Notes: generated from the sequence alone by a model not told the origin. A stretch of DNA of 34,209 nt from DYJB01 sp963777165 (GCA_963777165.1 CAVZPO010000031.1:1-34209), one strand, 5' to 3'; shown: positions 8,848 through 18,980, counted from the first letter of the stretch. Made by a program: numbers and translations.

Positions 8848-9810
8848 GTGAAGCTGATCATCCAGATCCCGTGCTTCAACGAGGCCGAGACGCTTCCGGT
8901 GACGCTGGCCGATCTTCCGGCACAAGTGGCGGGATTTGATCGGATCGAGACTCTGGTCATCGATGACGGGAGTACGGATGGGACGGCCGAGATTGCCACC
9001 CGCCACGGTGCGACCCACACACTGAGGCTGCAGGGCCACCGCGGCCTGGCGGCGGCGTTCGCCGCGGGGTTGGAGCAGGCGGTCGCCCTGGGGGCGGATG
9101 TGATCGTCAACACCGATGGCGATAACCAGTACCGGGGCGCATGCGTCGCCGATCTGGTGCGGCCGATCCTGGAGGGCACGGCGGGCATGGTCGTCGGCGA
9201 TCGCCAGGTGAGCACCATCCCGCACTTCTCCGTCCTCAAGAAACTCCTCCAGCGCCTCGGCAGCCGCGTGGTGCGCTGGGCCTCGGGGACCGACATCCCG
9301 GACGCCACCAGCGGGTTTCGCGCCTTCACCCGCGACACGGCGCTGCGGCTGGCTGTCTTCTCCGGCTACACCTACACGTTGGAGACCATCATCCAGGCGG
9401 GCAAGAAGGGCATCCCTGTCGCCTCCGTTCCCGTGGCCACAAATCCCAAGCTGCGTGAATCGCGATTGATGCGCAACCTGTTCCATTACCTGATCTCCTC
9501 CTCGGGGACGATCCTGCGCATCTTCTTGATGTATGAGCCGCTGCGTGTCTTCCTCACCCTCGGGGTTGTGCCTTTCCTGGGCGGGCTGTTCTTTCTGGCT
9601 CGATTCATGGCTTTCTACCTCGGCGGCCAGGGGCAGGGCCACATCCAGTCGTTGATCGCAGCCGCTATCCTGATCGTGCTCGGGCTGCAGGCGTTCCTGC
9701 TCGGGTTGCTGGCGGACCTGATCGCGCGCAACAGGCAGCTGAGTGAAGACGTGAGCTACCGGTTGAAGAAGGTCGCTCTTGGCAGCCGGCCAACCGGAAG
9801 CGGGGCATGA
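8848..9810 (+). CDS. Polyprenyl-phosphate glycosyltransferase-like GT2 with two C-terminal membrane helices
   Basis: GT2 enzyme resembling dolichol/undecaprenyl-phosphate sugar transferases (DPM1, ArnC, GtrB type), which make the lipid-linked donors used by GT-C enzymes. IIQIPCFNEAETL starts the fold, VIDDGSTDGT binds nucleotide (about residues 37-46), and NTDGDNQY (88-95) holds the DxD metal site. Two helices, about residues 231-255 and 268-292, anchor it in the membrane. 320 residues, intact. The GTG at 8848 is chosen because GGAGAGG lies 8 bases upstream and translation begins directly at the conserved strand; an in-frame ATG at 8776 would add 24 unconserved residues. This gene plausibly supplies lipid-P-sugar to the three GT-C proteins of this window. 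Confidence 0.85.
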   Translation: MKLIIQIPCFNEAETLPVTLADLPAQVAGFDRIETLVIDDGSTDGTAEIATRHGATHTLRLQGHRGLAAAFAAGLEQAVALGADVIVNTDGDNQYRGACVADLVRPILEGTAGMVVGDRQVSTIPHFSVLKKLLQRLGSRVVRWASGTDIPDATSGFRAFTRDTALRLAVFSGYTYTLETIIQAGKKGIPVASVPVATNPKLRESRLMRNLFHYLISSSGTILRIFLMYEPLRVFLTLGVVPFLGGLFFLARFMAFYLGGQGQGHIQSLIAAAILIVLGLQAFLLGLLADLIARNRQLSEDVSYRLKKVALGSRPTGSGA

Positions 9811-10144
9811 TGGCCCTGCGGCGTCACCGGCGACACGATCGGGCTCCTTCGGACGAGACGGGGACGAGGCTCACCCGCTGGCTGCCGGCGACGTGAGGCC
9901 GCGCAGCTCCCGTCCCCGTGTTGAGATGTGATGTGCGTCCCCGCCGTACCCAATCGCGCGTCAGTCTGCCGCCGAGCTAGAGGTAGGGTCCGAACCGGAT
10001 GCGAGATCCCGGTGCGTGCCGCTTGGGTGCCGACGGATCCTTCGGGCTGGCGTCGGGAAAGAGTGAACCCAGGAGATAGGATCGAGGTCTCCTCATGTTG
10101 CCGCATGTTCGGCCCGACCCGTGCAGGGTTCGCCCGGTGAGCGG
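9811..10144. other. Intergenic stretch without a recognised gene
   Basis: About 330 bases between the GT2 gene and the UPF0104 gene. I see no conserved protein, RNA or clear terminator. Short open frames here have no recognisable features. Confidence 0.4.
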
Positions 10145-11117
10145 ATGATGCTTGGGAAGCCCATGTCCCGTGTTTACCGTTGGCTCGGGTTGGCGGCGTT
10201 GCTGCTGTCGCTGGCCTACTTCGTGCGATTCGCGGTGCGCAACGCGGGCGGCCTGCCGCGCGTGAACTGGAACCCCGCCGCGCTCGCCGGGCTGGCGGGA
10301 TCCATCCTCCTGTACCTGGTTGTCGTGCTGCTGGCCGGGGTGATCTGGTTGATCTTCTTGCATTCGGTGGGTGAGCCTGGCCGGCCCCGGGTTGCGCTGG
10401 CGATCTTCGGCGTGGCGCAGTTCGGCAAGTACATCCCCGGCAACGTGGCGCACCTCGCCGGGCGCGTGGTGCTGGCGGTGAAGGCCGGCTTCGTCCGCGA
10501 ACGTGTGCTGGCAGCCATGGCCCTCGAGATCGCCTGGGCAGTACTGGCCGGAGTGTCGGTTGCTGGCAGCGCTTTGCTGCTATCGGGGACGCGCGGCTGG
10601 GGGGCGGATGTGGCGGCGCCATCGGTCGTTGCGTTGGCGGGGGTTGCGGCGGCTGCCCTGTGTGTGCCCTTCGCCGGGGCCATCCTCCTTGCGCCGGCTG
10701 CCGGAGCGCGTCCGGTCCAGCATCCCCGGGCTGAGCGAGGTGCAGCCGCCGCGGGTGGGGCCGCTGGTCGTGTGCTACATCATCGGCTGCCTGAACATGC
10801 TGCTCCTGGGCGCAATCCCAGTTCTGCTCCAGGTGTCCGTTTTCGGCGGCAACGGCGGGGCATACCTGAACGTCGCGGGCGTCTTCGCTCTTGCCTGGGT
10901 GGCTGGGTTCGTAACTCCCGGCGCACCGGCCGGGCTCGGCGTGCGGGACGCAATCATGGTGGCTGGACTGTCGCCGGTCTACGGCGCCGGTACGGCGCTG
11001 GGGGTGACGGTGATCATGCGCCTGGCGACGAGCGCCGGGGATGCCCTCGCCTTTCTAGCGGGCATGGCGGCGCGCCCGGCGCCGGCTGCAGGCGGCCCAA
11101 TGCAACAAGCCTCCTGA
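10145..11117 (+). CDS. UPF0104 / LPG-synthase-TM-like membrane protein, frameshifted
   Basis: Polytopic membrane protein of about 324 residues belonging to the UPF0104 (lysylphosphatidylglycerol synthase transmembrane, PF03706) family. Diagnostic motifs are QFGKYIPGNVAHLAGR in the first half and TPGAPAGLGVRDA in the second. Members are often found in glycan loci and have been proposed to move lipids or lipid-linked sugars across the membrane; here that is inference. An extra T near 10693 (reading CCTCCTTGCG where AILLRRLPERV is expected) shifts the frame. Start uncertain among GTG 10121, ATG 10145, 10148 and 10163; the hydrophobic helix begins right after MSRVYRW. Confidence 0.7.
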
Positions 11118-11468
11118 GACTCTCGCTCTGCCCCCACGACGCCGGCCGTGCGGCAAGCCGCATCCAGAAAGCATGTCGGACCGAATACGGGCACAGACGG
11201 CGTATGCCGATCGCCTCGGGCGCGCAGCCATCTGCGGAGACCCACGCGCGTCCACGCGGGACGCGCAATTGCAGCTCGCGGTTCGGCCTGACCGCGCCGC
11301 ACCACCGGCTCTCATCGTGCGCGGGAGTCCACGGCATCGCACCGGTCATCGATGGAGGGCCGGCGCTCGGTTACGCGGGACACGCTCCACGCCAGCGAAA
11401 GCCCAAGATGGGAATCAGAGCGAGGCCGCAGTGGTATCATCCATGGTCCATCCCGCAGGAGCGGCGTC
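11118..11468. other. Intergenic stretch with a probable promoter
   Basis: About 350 bases without a recognised protein. Open frames in both directions lack conserved features. The right end holds a promoter-like element and a ribosome site for the next gene. Confidence 0.4.
11432..11440 (+). promoter_or_regulatory. Putative extended -10 promoter (TGGTATCAT)
   Basis: TGGTATCAT matches an extended -10 element. Transcription would start near 11447, just upstream of the CAGGAG ribosome site (11455-11460) and GTG start (11469) of the next gene, giving a leader of normal length. Confidence 0.4.
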
Positions 11469-13410
11469 GTGGTCTTCGGGGTCGTGGCGTGGAGTCTGGC
11501 CGGCGCGTTCGCGCTCGCCGTCTCGTACCTGACCTGCCGGTCGTTGCGGACCGATCGACCGTCGCTCAACGCGCTGACCTTCGTCTTCCTCACGGTGTTT
11601 GTCCCCACGACGCTGCTGTTGTTGGCCGGGCTCGCCGGGCTTCTGAAGCCGGGCCCGCTCGCTGCCGTCGGTGCTCTCGGCCTCGCCGGACTGGTGCTTT
11701 GGCGACCGATCACGTCGGGCGCTTCTCGGGTGGCGCGCCGAGCTCTCCGCCTTTGCCGTCCAGAGTTTGCGCTGGTGGCGGGCTCTGCCGGGCTGGCTGC
11801 GCTGGCTGACGGGGATCGCCGCGGTGGTTTCGGTGATCCGCTTCGCATTCCTGATCTGGGTGCTGCCTCCGTTCACCTGGGATTCGCTCACCTATCATCT
11901 GACCAACGTGGCCCAGTGGACGCAGAGCGGCGTGATCGCGCCGTTCGAGACCCCGGTGGACCGGATCTGGTCGCCGGCGAACTACGAGGTCTTTGCAGCC
12001 TGGTTCACAGTCTTCCTGCACCACGACGTGGTCGTCGAGGCGGCCGGGCTGCCTGCCTACCTGTTGGCGTGCCTGGCCGTGTACGCGATCGGCCGCACGC
12101 TGGGGTTGAAGCCCGCCGGATCGCTGATTGCCGCCCTGGGCTACGCCTCGACCCCGGCGCTGCTGCTGGCGACCACTGCGACGAAGAACGACCCGATCAT
12201 GGCCGCGCTCTATCTGATGATGCTGGCCCTCGGGCTGGATCTGGCCGTCAGACCAGGCGCCGAGCCCGGGCGCAACCGCCCGGGGCAGGTCGTGCTGCTG
12301 GTGGGCGCATGGCTGCTGGCGCTCGGGACAAAGCCGTACATTCTGCATCTGACCCCGGGCTTGCTGCTAGCGTGGATGCTTGTATCGATCGGGTCGGAGA
12401 GCAGGGCGGGCTGGCGCTCCTTGCCAGGATCGATCATGGCTCGTGTGCGCTCGAACCCGGATGGCTTCCGCCTGGCCGCCGGGTGGGTCCTGGCCGCGGG
12501 CCTGCTCCTCGGATCCTTCTGGTACGTCCGCAACTGGAGGCTGATGGGAAACCCGTTCTTCCCATACGGGGTGACCGTGGAGGGCACTCAGGTCATTCCG
12601 GCCAGCGGAAGCGTGACGCAGCTGGGCCTGACCAACTTCCTCGAGAACCTCAACTCGTTTGTCCAACGCTTCGGTGACAAGCAAGCGCGGATCACCCCGG
12701 ATCTGCCGAACACGACGGGCTGGGGCTGGGTGGCGTATGGGCTGGGCTTGCCGGCGCTGGCCTGGGGTTTGGTACGCCGCCCGTGGACACGCGTTTTGTT
12801 CGCCGGTTTCGCCGTGTCACTCCTCGTCTTGTTCTTCTCGAGCCCGAACAGTCCCTGGAACATGCGCTATGCGATCTGGTTCCCGGCGCTGTTCGCATTG
12901 GCGATCGGCTTCGCTTTCGATGGCGTGCTGTCCGCCGAGCGAGTCGTGCTCCGTGGGTTCGGCGTCGTGTTTGCGGCGTGCTCAGCCGTGAACTTCGCCA
13001 TGATGCTGAACTACAACGTGTTCCCGCCGTCGAGCTTCGAAGCCATGTTGGCCCTGCCGGCGCTGGAGCGTCAATCGGCGGGGCTGAGTTTGAAGGTCCC
13101 AGAGGAATACGCTGCGGCGTTGGACATCGTTCCCCGCGAAGACATCCTGGGCTACAACGTCCACTCCAACGGGTTCATCTATCCGCTCTACCGTGCCGAC
13201 TACTCGCAGCATCTGGCCTACGTGCCGATCCCCGCGGGCAGCACGTGCGAGAGCATCGCGGCGGCCATCGAGGCGCAGGGCACGCGCTACCTGTTCGTCG
13301 CTCCCGAGCACACCGAGGATTGGATCCTGAGCTTGCTGAACGAATGCGCCACCGAGAAGGACGTGCTGCGCGAGAGAGTGCGAGGGCTGTATGTCGTCAA
13401 ACGCGACTAA
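11469..13410 (+). CDS. GT-C fold membrane glycosyltransferase, divergent paralog, frameshifted
   Basis: Large multi-helix membrane protein (about 646 residues). Its first external loop, LPPFTWDSLTYHLTNVAQW, aligns with PPNNVDSLLYHMARVVHW and PPNNYDSYLYHMARVVHW of the other two GT-C proteins here, placing the presumed catalytic Asp at the same spot. ATKNDPIMAALYLM parallels their STQNDYVVAFW. Unlike them, its C-terminal domain lacks the PCxIICxxC cysteine cluster. Start GTG 11469 follows AGGAG at a spacing of 8 and leads straight into a membrane helix. A single frame change of +1 type lies between about 11700 and 11750; the long second part is uninterrupted. Sugar and acceptor unknown. Membership in the GT-C superfamily is well supported. 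Confidence 0.75.
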
Positions 13411-13543
13411 GCGCCTGGAAGCCTGGCTGGTGCTGGCGGGAATGCTGGCGGCGATGGCGTGGTATGCGAGGCCGCAGCTCGCCTTCTCGGTTGCGGCGCT
13501 CAGGGAGCTGGCCCATCTGGCTCTTGGCGCTTTGGGCGGATAG
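13391..13543 (+). CDS. Possible small single-helix membrane protein
   Basis: A 50-codon open frame starting with ATG inside the last 20 bases of the GT-C gene, in another frame. It encodes a basic N-terminus followed by one hydrophobic helix (AWLVLAGMLAAMAWYA) and a second mildly hydrophobic end. Overlap with the upstream stop suggests coupled translation. No family is recognised and no separate ribosome site is clear, so it may be a chance frame. Confidence 0.35.
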   Translation: MSSNATKRLEAWLVLAGMLAAMAWYARPQLAFSVAALRELAHLALGALGG

Positions 13544-14008
13544 AAGATTCCCGGTAGACCTCCGACGGTCTGGATCACCCGGGCAATCGGCGGGGCTGTC
13601 CCTTTCTCAGGTAGTCTTGGAATGGTGCACCTGGCAGCGATGCCTCGCGATTGCCCATCCGTCCATTGCGTCGGGAGCGCCAGGAGCCCTTACCGTTCTA
13701 CACAGAGCCCACTGGGTTGGGGGTGCTGCGCTAGAGCGGCAGCCTGATGGGCATTCACCGGCTGCGCGTGTGCTTGTGTCGTGAGGCAGCGCGCCTTGGC
13801 CGGCGCGGGAAAGGACTGGCCGCATTCCGTTGGGAGGAGTGGGCGGCGGCTGTGTCCCACCCCTCCCTGTGGGCGATGCTCTCATGGCGGATTCCACCGC
13901 CGAGCCTGGGTGTGGCAGAGGCTGGGCCATCCGGGAAAGGTGCGCCGTGTTGGTCACCTCGCCGGGGTGGGGGATGGCCCAGTCATCTCTGGGCGGTGGA
14001 GCGCCGGA
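13544..14008. other. Convergent intergenic region
   Basis: About 465 bases between the + strand polysaccharide genes and the end of the minus-strand TraG-like gene. No coding frame with conserved features. It contains the hairpin at 13832-13867 and marks the junction between the sugar locus and the putative mobile-element pair. Confidence 0.45.
13832..13867. terminator. GC-rich hairpin between convergent genes
   Basis: The arms GGGAGGAGTGGG (13832-13843) and CCCACCCCTCCC (13856-13867) pair over 12 positions with one mismatch and leave a 12-base loop. No T run follows on either strand, so it is only a candidate terminator, but its position between converging transcription units fits. Confidence 0.35.
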
Positions 14009-15672
14009 TCACCAGGGAGCAGTCCCCAGAGTCCCGGGGCCTGGCCCGAGACCGCAGATGCTGCCGAAGCGTTGATCGAGTTGCATCTGCCGCACCTGGA
14101 TCTCTGCCTCCATGCCCTGAGGAGATCGCCCCCGGGTGCTGAGGGCCAGATCGACCGCGCGGGCCACGGCCCGATCATCCACTCGCGGGGGAGATTCGTG
14201 CGGCAAGGAAGCGCCGGACACGGGCTGGCTGCCCGATGCAAAACGAACTCGTGCGGCCGCAGGTCTCTCAAGTCCGAGGCGGTCTGGTGCAGCTGTCGCT
14301 GCAGCTCCATCAGATACTGGCCAGCGCCGTCTCGGGGTTCGGCCGGAAGCGGTCGAGAGATCTCGCGGGCCAGCTCTTCGACCCCTGGCCCACTAGATCC
14401 GAAGATCAGGAGGGTGGAGACATTCCCCAGTAGGGCCTGATACAAACTCCGGTCCAGCATGGTCTGGGCCTGCACGATCACCGTCAAGCGAACGGCCTCC
14501 TTGCGTGCCCGGTGCAGGAGCTGCTGGAACGACTCGGGGGAGATCTCCGCCAGCTCATCCACGTACAGATTTATGGGATCACCGGTCCCCCAACTTGCCC
14601 TGCCTGCCAGCAACCGCTTAGCAAGCCAGGTGGTGAGCAGGGCGTTGAGCAGATGGGCCGAGCGGTGGAGCCTCGCCTGTCCGATGCCGATCAGCAGCGG
14701 CGTCCCCTCCTGGATCTGCTCGAAGGTGAAGGTGCTCCTCGAGCACCCGATGAGCCGTTGGGCGTCCGGCGGGCTGAGTAGCGTGAGGATCCGCGTCCAC
14801 GTAGACTGGATCTGCTCGTGCAGCTGCGTCCGGGTCAGGTCTTCCAGCCAGCCCAGGGAAAACCCCGGGATCAGGCTGGCAAGATCCTTCCCACCGCCGT
14901 TCCGACCAAGCACCTTGTCAGCCAGATGGTCGCGGAAGGCCCTGCTCCGCAGGAAACGCGGGATCTCCAGCAGGGTATAGCCGTCATCGGCAGCCGCGAG
15001 AAAGTACGCCGCGCATTCAACCAGGTGTCGGATTCGCATAGGGAGCTCGTCCTGGTAGGGCATGAAGACCTGGACCAGTCCGTCGGTGACGCAGCGAGCG
15101 GCGTCCACAGGCGTCCAGTGCGGACCGGTCTCGAGCAGGTTCACGCTGTGCATGCCGGCCACTCCGGGGACGACCAGGACGGGCATCCTCCCGTTCACCA
15201 GACAGGTGTGTGCCATCTCTCGGGCCAGCTGGGTGTGTGGATCGACCAGGATCACCTTCCGCCCGGCTTGGAGGTCCTGTGTCACCAGCGTCTCCATCAT
15301 GGTCGACTTCCCCGACCCCGTTCGACCCAGGATGGCCACATGCCCTTCCCGTTCGTAGGAAGGGAGCACGATTGGCACGTGTGGCCAGCTTACGGTCATG
15401 CCCAGGCGCAGGTCGCCGGGCCGCAAAGGGCGCAAGCGTCGGACCAAAACGGCGATCCCGAGCATGACCATTTGCACCAGGCGCGCGCTCGCGGCAGGGA
15501 TGCACAGAAGCAACACCGTCAGCGCGGCGAAGTCCATCATCGGCACACCGACCAGCCATAGCAGCAGAAACACAGCCTCCGACACAAGCAAGATGTCAGC
15601 CATCTTCCGCATCGGATCGGCCCCAGCATACGTGTTGCGTTTCCCAGTACGCACTTTCTCATCCCCTTTCAC
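14009..15672 (-). CDS. TraG/VirD4-like (TraD/HerA superfamily) membrane ATPase, frameshifted at the 3' end
   Basis: Conjugative coupling-protein-type ATPase, about 554 residues. Two membrane helices lie at the N-terminus (about residues 30-75), followed by the ATPase domain: Walker A GRTGSGKS (116-123), DPHTQLA, Walker B INLYVDELAE (367-376) and a QAQT sensor-type motif near 401-404. In conjugation such proteins bring DNA to the transfer channel. No relaxase, VirB4 or other transfer gene is in the window. Near 14210 the frame changes: the other frame continues as a natural helical tail (VARAVDLALSTRGRSPQGME) ending at 14009, whereas the unshifted frame becomes low-complexity. Start is probably GTG 15672, 7 bases after the upstream gene; a GTG at 15654 with AGGGG upstream is an alternative. 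Confidence 0.75.
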
Positions 15673-15678
15673 ACCAAC

Positions 15679-16572
15679 TCAACATGGTTCGACCAAGTGA
15701 CACGCTTCGCCGGTTCGACCGTCGCGCCAGCCTAACGTGACAGGAGGGCCGTCGAAGGCTTCGGTTTGCCGGGCGACAACCGCGCGCACACGGCAATGCC
15801 CCTCTCGGATGATGGCTGTGACCACCTCCTCCCTTTGAGCTGTTGGGACGACGAAGCCGACCATCAGCCGGTCGCTGCCCAAGATGCGCCGGTGTTCGTC
15901 AAGGTAGTACCGATCAAGCCGGCGCAGCTTGGCGCGAAGCTGGTGGCGACCCTCCGTCCCGCAGTCGACCTCCAGAAACAGATGCCGGGTGTATTCAGCA
16001 GCTCCTGAGCCGACTCGGAAGGCCAGGTAGGCATCCGGGGCGTACTTGGATCGGGCACCCGCCTCTTTGAGACCGGCGGCCAGCTGATTGCCTACGATCA
16101 GGGTATGGATCCTCTCCCGGCCCAGCCCGGCTACCAGAGAAGCCACGGCCTGGCTGACCGCCAGCTGGTGATGCACGAAGATGGAGGCCTTGCTGTCCAT
16201 CCGCAGGCAGCGGACCTTTCGCCCGACCAGTTCCTTCGCCTTCCGGGCACCGCGCCGGGTCAAGCAGACCAGCCATCGTCCTGCCTGGTCGCCTTCTCCG
16301 GGGAGCCAGAACCTCTCAAGCAGGCCCTGGGCTGCAAGCGCTATCGAGCCTGTCTCCGCCTGTTTGACCTCGAGGCTCCCGAACTGAGCCAGCTCGCCTG
16401 CACTGGCAAGCTCGAGCACGGCAGTCGCTCGCAGGATCTCGCTGATCGCAGCGGGTGGGCACTCGAGTAGTACGCCCGTGCCGGACCGACGGCGTCGGGC
16501 CTGCTGGTTACACGCCTCTCGCAGCGCCGATATCGACCCTGGACGCTCGCCTTGATTTGATGGCTGGCCCAT
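15679..16572 (-). CDS. Replication-relaxation family protein
   Basis: Intact protein of about 297 residues. The N-terminal half looks like a winged-helix DNA-binding region ending in LTRRGARKAKEL (about 105-116). The C-terminal half has YAPDAYLAF and LFLEVDCGTEGRHQLRAKL followed by a Tyr-containing helix, the pattern of the replication-relaxation family (Replic_Relax, PF13814) found on plasmids and integrative elements next to TraG-like ATPases. Its likely role is in DNA processing or replication control of a mobile element. ATG 16572 is preferred: GGAGG lies 5 bases upstream (a GTG directly precedes it). It ends 7 bases before the ATPase start, so the pair is an operon. Confidence 0.7.
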   Translation of the reverse strand: MGQPSNQGERPGSISALREACNQQARRRRSGTGVLLECPPAAISEILRATAVLELASAGELAQFGSLEVKQAETGSIALAAQGLLERFWLPGEGDQAGRWLVCLTRRGARKAKELVGRKVRCLRMDSKASIFVHHQLAVSQAVASLVAGLGRERIHTLIVGNQLAAGLKEAGARSKYAPDAYLAFRVGSGAAEYTRHLFLEVDCGTEGRHQLRAKLRRLDRYYLDEHRRILGSDRLMVGFVVPTAQREEVVTAIIREGHCRVRAVVARQTEAFDGPPVTLGWRDGRTGEACHLVEPC

Positions 16573-16671
16573 CACTTCCTCCGCGTCTTCTGACCCTCAG
16601 GCTACTCGCGCGGGTGTGCGCATCCCACTTCCGTTGCTCGAGTCCAGTCTTGCACAGAATGGTCGGGACAA

Positions 16672-16708
16672 ACGGGACACACACGACACCCAGACGGGAC
16701 ACACACGG
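16672..16708. repeat. Two direct repeats of ACGGGACACACACG
   Basis: Copies at 16672-16685 and 16694-16707, 22 bases apart, with a shorter related CGGGACAA just upstream (about 16664). The period is two helical turns and the site lies about 100 bases upstream of the replication-relaxation gene, so it could be an operator or iteron-like site. Function is inference. Confidence 0.5.
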
Positions 16709-17006
16709 CCCGTGGTGTTCAGCGGCAATCTGATCGGATTCCTGGCCGCTCAGCCGGCTGTGACCCGCAATGGGCCAGGGCTACTCCGGCCGAGCCTCCT
16801 CGGCGATCGGTGGTCTGGCGGATCGATGCCGCAGACCGTTGAGGTTGTCGGGCGAATCCAAGGATTTCGGGGTGTGCTACGTTCGGAATGCGCGTCACGT
16901 GCGTGGGCTTTCCGCCTGCACTGAAACCGTCCAGCGGGTCCTGTTCGGTCACCATCCCCGTGGACGTGGGGGGCCGACTTTCCACCGCTCGTCGATTCGT
17001 CTCAGG

Positions 17007-17012
17007 TAGAAT
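17007..17012 (+). promoter_or_regulatory. Putative -10 box (TAGAAT) upstream of the NRPS genes
   Basis: TAGAAT followed by TGGGG, about 140 bases before the ligase start. Same hexamer as at 2387 and 29809. No clear -35 element. Confidence 0.3.
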
Positions 17013-17151
17013 TGGGGTTCAGGATCTCGATCGCAGGCCACGGATATCGGGCCAGGTCTGCCACCAGGTCTGCGCCTGTGCCTACGCGAGGCCAGGTGAG
17101 CATGTCCCGGCTGGCAACCGAAAGATCCAGGAGTCCGGAGAGCGGGGCGGC

Positions 17152-18980
17152 GTGACTATTCCTGACATGCTCATCGCCCAGGCGGAACGTGCACCCCGGG
17201 AGACGGCCATCGAGGCACCCGGCCGCTCGCCTCTTAGCTACGCCGCGCTGTGGCAAGCCGTGAACGCTTGCGCCGCGCCAACTGCGGGGCATCGGAATTC
17301 AACGGCCGGATCGGATCGCCGTTTGCCTGCCCAATGGCCCCGAGATGGCCGTGGCCTTCCTGAGCGGTTGCCAGTGTGGCGGTGTGCGCTCCCCTCAATC
17401 CGGAATACCGCGAACGCGAGTTTGAGTTCTTTCTTACCGACCTCCAGCCGAAGGCGATCCTCCTCCTGGCAGGTCGGGCCACCCCGTCCCGCCCGGCCGC
17501 CGAGCGGCTTGGCGTCCGAATCCTCGAGATCGAAACGGAGGCAACCGGTCCGGCGGGCACCTTCAGGCTGGTTGGTGGGACCTCCGCCGCGGATGGGAAG
17601 GTCGAGCGAGCTTCCGAAGACGACGTTGCCCTGATCCTGCACACCTCCGGTACGACCTCGCGGCCGAAGATGGTTCCGCTGACGCATGGAAACCTGTGCG
17701 CCTCGGCCGAAAACGTCAAGCAGGCGCTGGCTCTCACCCCCACGGATCGCTGCCTGAACGTCATGCCGCTCTTCCACATCCACGGCCTGGTGGCTGCCGT
17801 CCTGGCCTCGCTCTCGGCCGGTGGGTGCGTGATCTGCACCCCGGGTTTCTACGCACCCGACTTCTTCGATTGGGTTCGGGAAGGCCGACCCACATGGTAT
17901 ACGGCCGTCCCGACCATGCACCAGGCCATTCTCGCCCGCGCGGCGGAGAACCAGGCGGTGATCCGGGCCAACCCACTGCGTCTGATCCGATCGTCGTCCG
18001 CATCTCTACCGCCCCAAGTGATGGAGGCATTGGAGAACGACCTTCGGCGCGCCCGTGGTGGAGGCCTATGGCATGACCGAGGCCGCCCACCAGTTGGCGA
18101 GCAATCCATTGGCGCCCCCTCCGCGGAAACCGGGGTCGGTTGGACTGGCTGCCGGCCCCGAGGTAGGCATCATGGACGAAGAAGGCAGGCTGTTGCCTGC
18201 CGGCCAACGCGGCGAGGTGGTCATCCGGGGCGCCAACGTCACCCGCGGCTACCTGAACAATGCCCGAGGCGAACTCCAAGGCGTTTGTACGCGGATGGTT
18301 TCGAACCGGGGATCAAGGCTACCTGGATGCGGATGGATACCTGTTCCTCACCGGCAGGCTCAAGGAGATCATCAACCGCGGGGGCGAGAAGATCGCTCCA
18401 AGGGAGATCGACGAGGTCCTCCTGGATCATCCTGCTGTGGCCCAGGCGGTAACCTTCTCCATGCCCGATTCTCGGTTGGGCGAGGACGTCGCCGCGGCCG
18501 TCGTGCTGCGCGACCGGCGTCGTGGCCACCGAGCGCCAGCTGCGCGAGTTCGCCGCCACACGGCTCGCGGATTTCAAAGTTCCCCGCCGGATCATGATCC
18601 TGGACACGATCCCGACCGGTCCGACGGGCAAGCTCCAGCGGATTGGCCTGGCGGACACGCTCGGCCTGACCTCGGCGGCCGAGCCGCTGCCGGCGGCCGC
18701 TACCGCGTTCGTCGCGCCCCGAAGCCATGTCGAGGCTGAGTTGACCAGCATCTGGCAATCGGTGCTGGGCCGCGAGCCCATTGGGATGCAGGATCACTTC
18801 CTCGATCTCGGGGGGAATTCGCTTCAGGCGACGATGATCGCCTCTCGGGTGCGTGAGCACTTCGGGATATCGCTCTCTCTGCTTGACTTGCTGGACGCGC
18901 CGACGCTTGAAGAGCAGGCCCGCATCGTAGAGCAGCGAACTCGTTCGGCCGGGAATCCTCCCTCGGGATCCACCTCTTGA
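17152..18980 (+). CDS. Acyl-AMP/CoA ligase (oxalyl-CoA-synthetase-like) fused to a carrier domain, frameshifted
   Basis: Loading protein of the NRPS line, about 609 residues: an ANL-family adenylating domain (17160 to about 18680) followed by a peptidyl/acyl carrier domain. ATP-binding motif LHTSGTTSRPK (about 17639-17671), YGMTEAAHQLASNPL, WFRTGDQGYLDADGYLFLTG and NRGGEKIAPREID are readable. These resemble the AAE3/Pcs60 oxalyl-CoA synthetase branch more than amino-acid adenylation domains, so the substrate is probably a small carboxylic acid. The carrier motif DLGGNSLQ has its phosphopantetheine Ser at 18819-18821. Start GTG 17152 has GGAGAG 9 bases upstream. Five +1 frame changes (about 17272, 17381, 18037, 18265, 18506) interrupt the gene; removing one base at each restores family motifs. 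Confidence 0.75.

Larger units (their letters stand above)
16573..17151. other. Divergent control region between the mobile-element pair and the NRPS genes
   Basis: About 580 bases with no convincing gene. It should hold promoters for both directions. Near its left side are short direct repeats (16672-16708); toward its right side is a TAGAAT box at 17007-17012. An open frame from 16888 runs into the NRPS ligase but its first 88 residues look non-coding. Confidence 0.5.

Noticed and set aside
15686..15718. Two GGTTCGAC sequences resembling a tRNA T-loop
   Set aside because: They lie in the coding end of the replication-relaxation gene and no acceptor stem or anticodon arm can be formed around them.
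16660..16710. CRISPR-like array
   Set aside because: Only two short full copies with an 8-base gap; no spacers of usual length and no cas genes.
16888..17151. N-terminal extension of the NRPS ligase
   Set aside because: Frame is open but the residues do not resemble ligase sequence; the GTG at 17152 with a ribosome site starts right at the conserved region.
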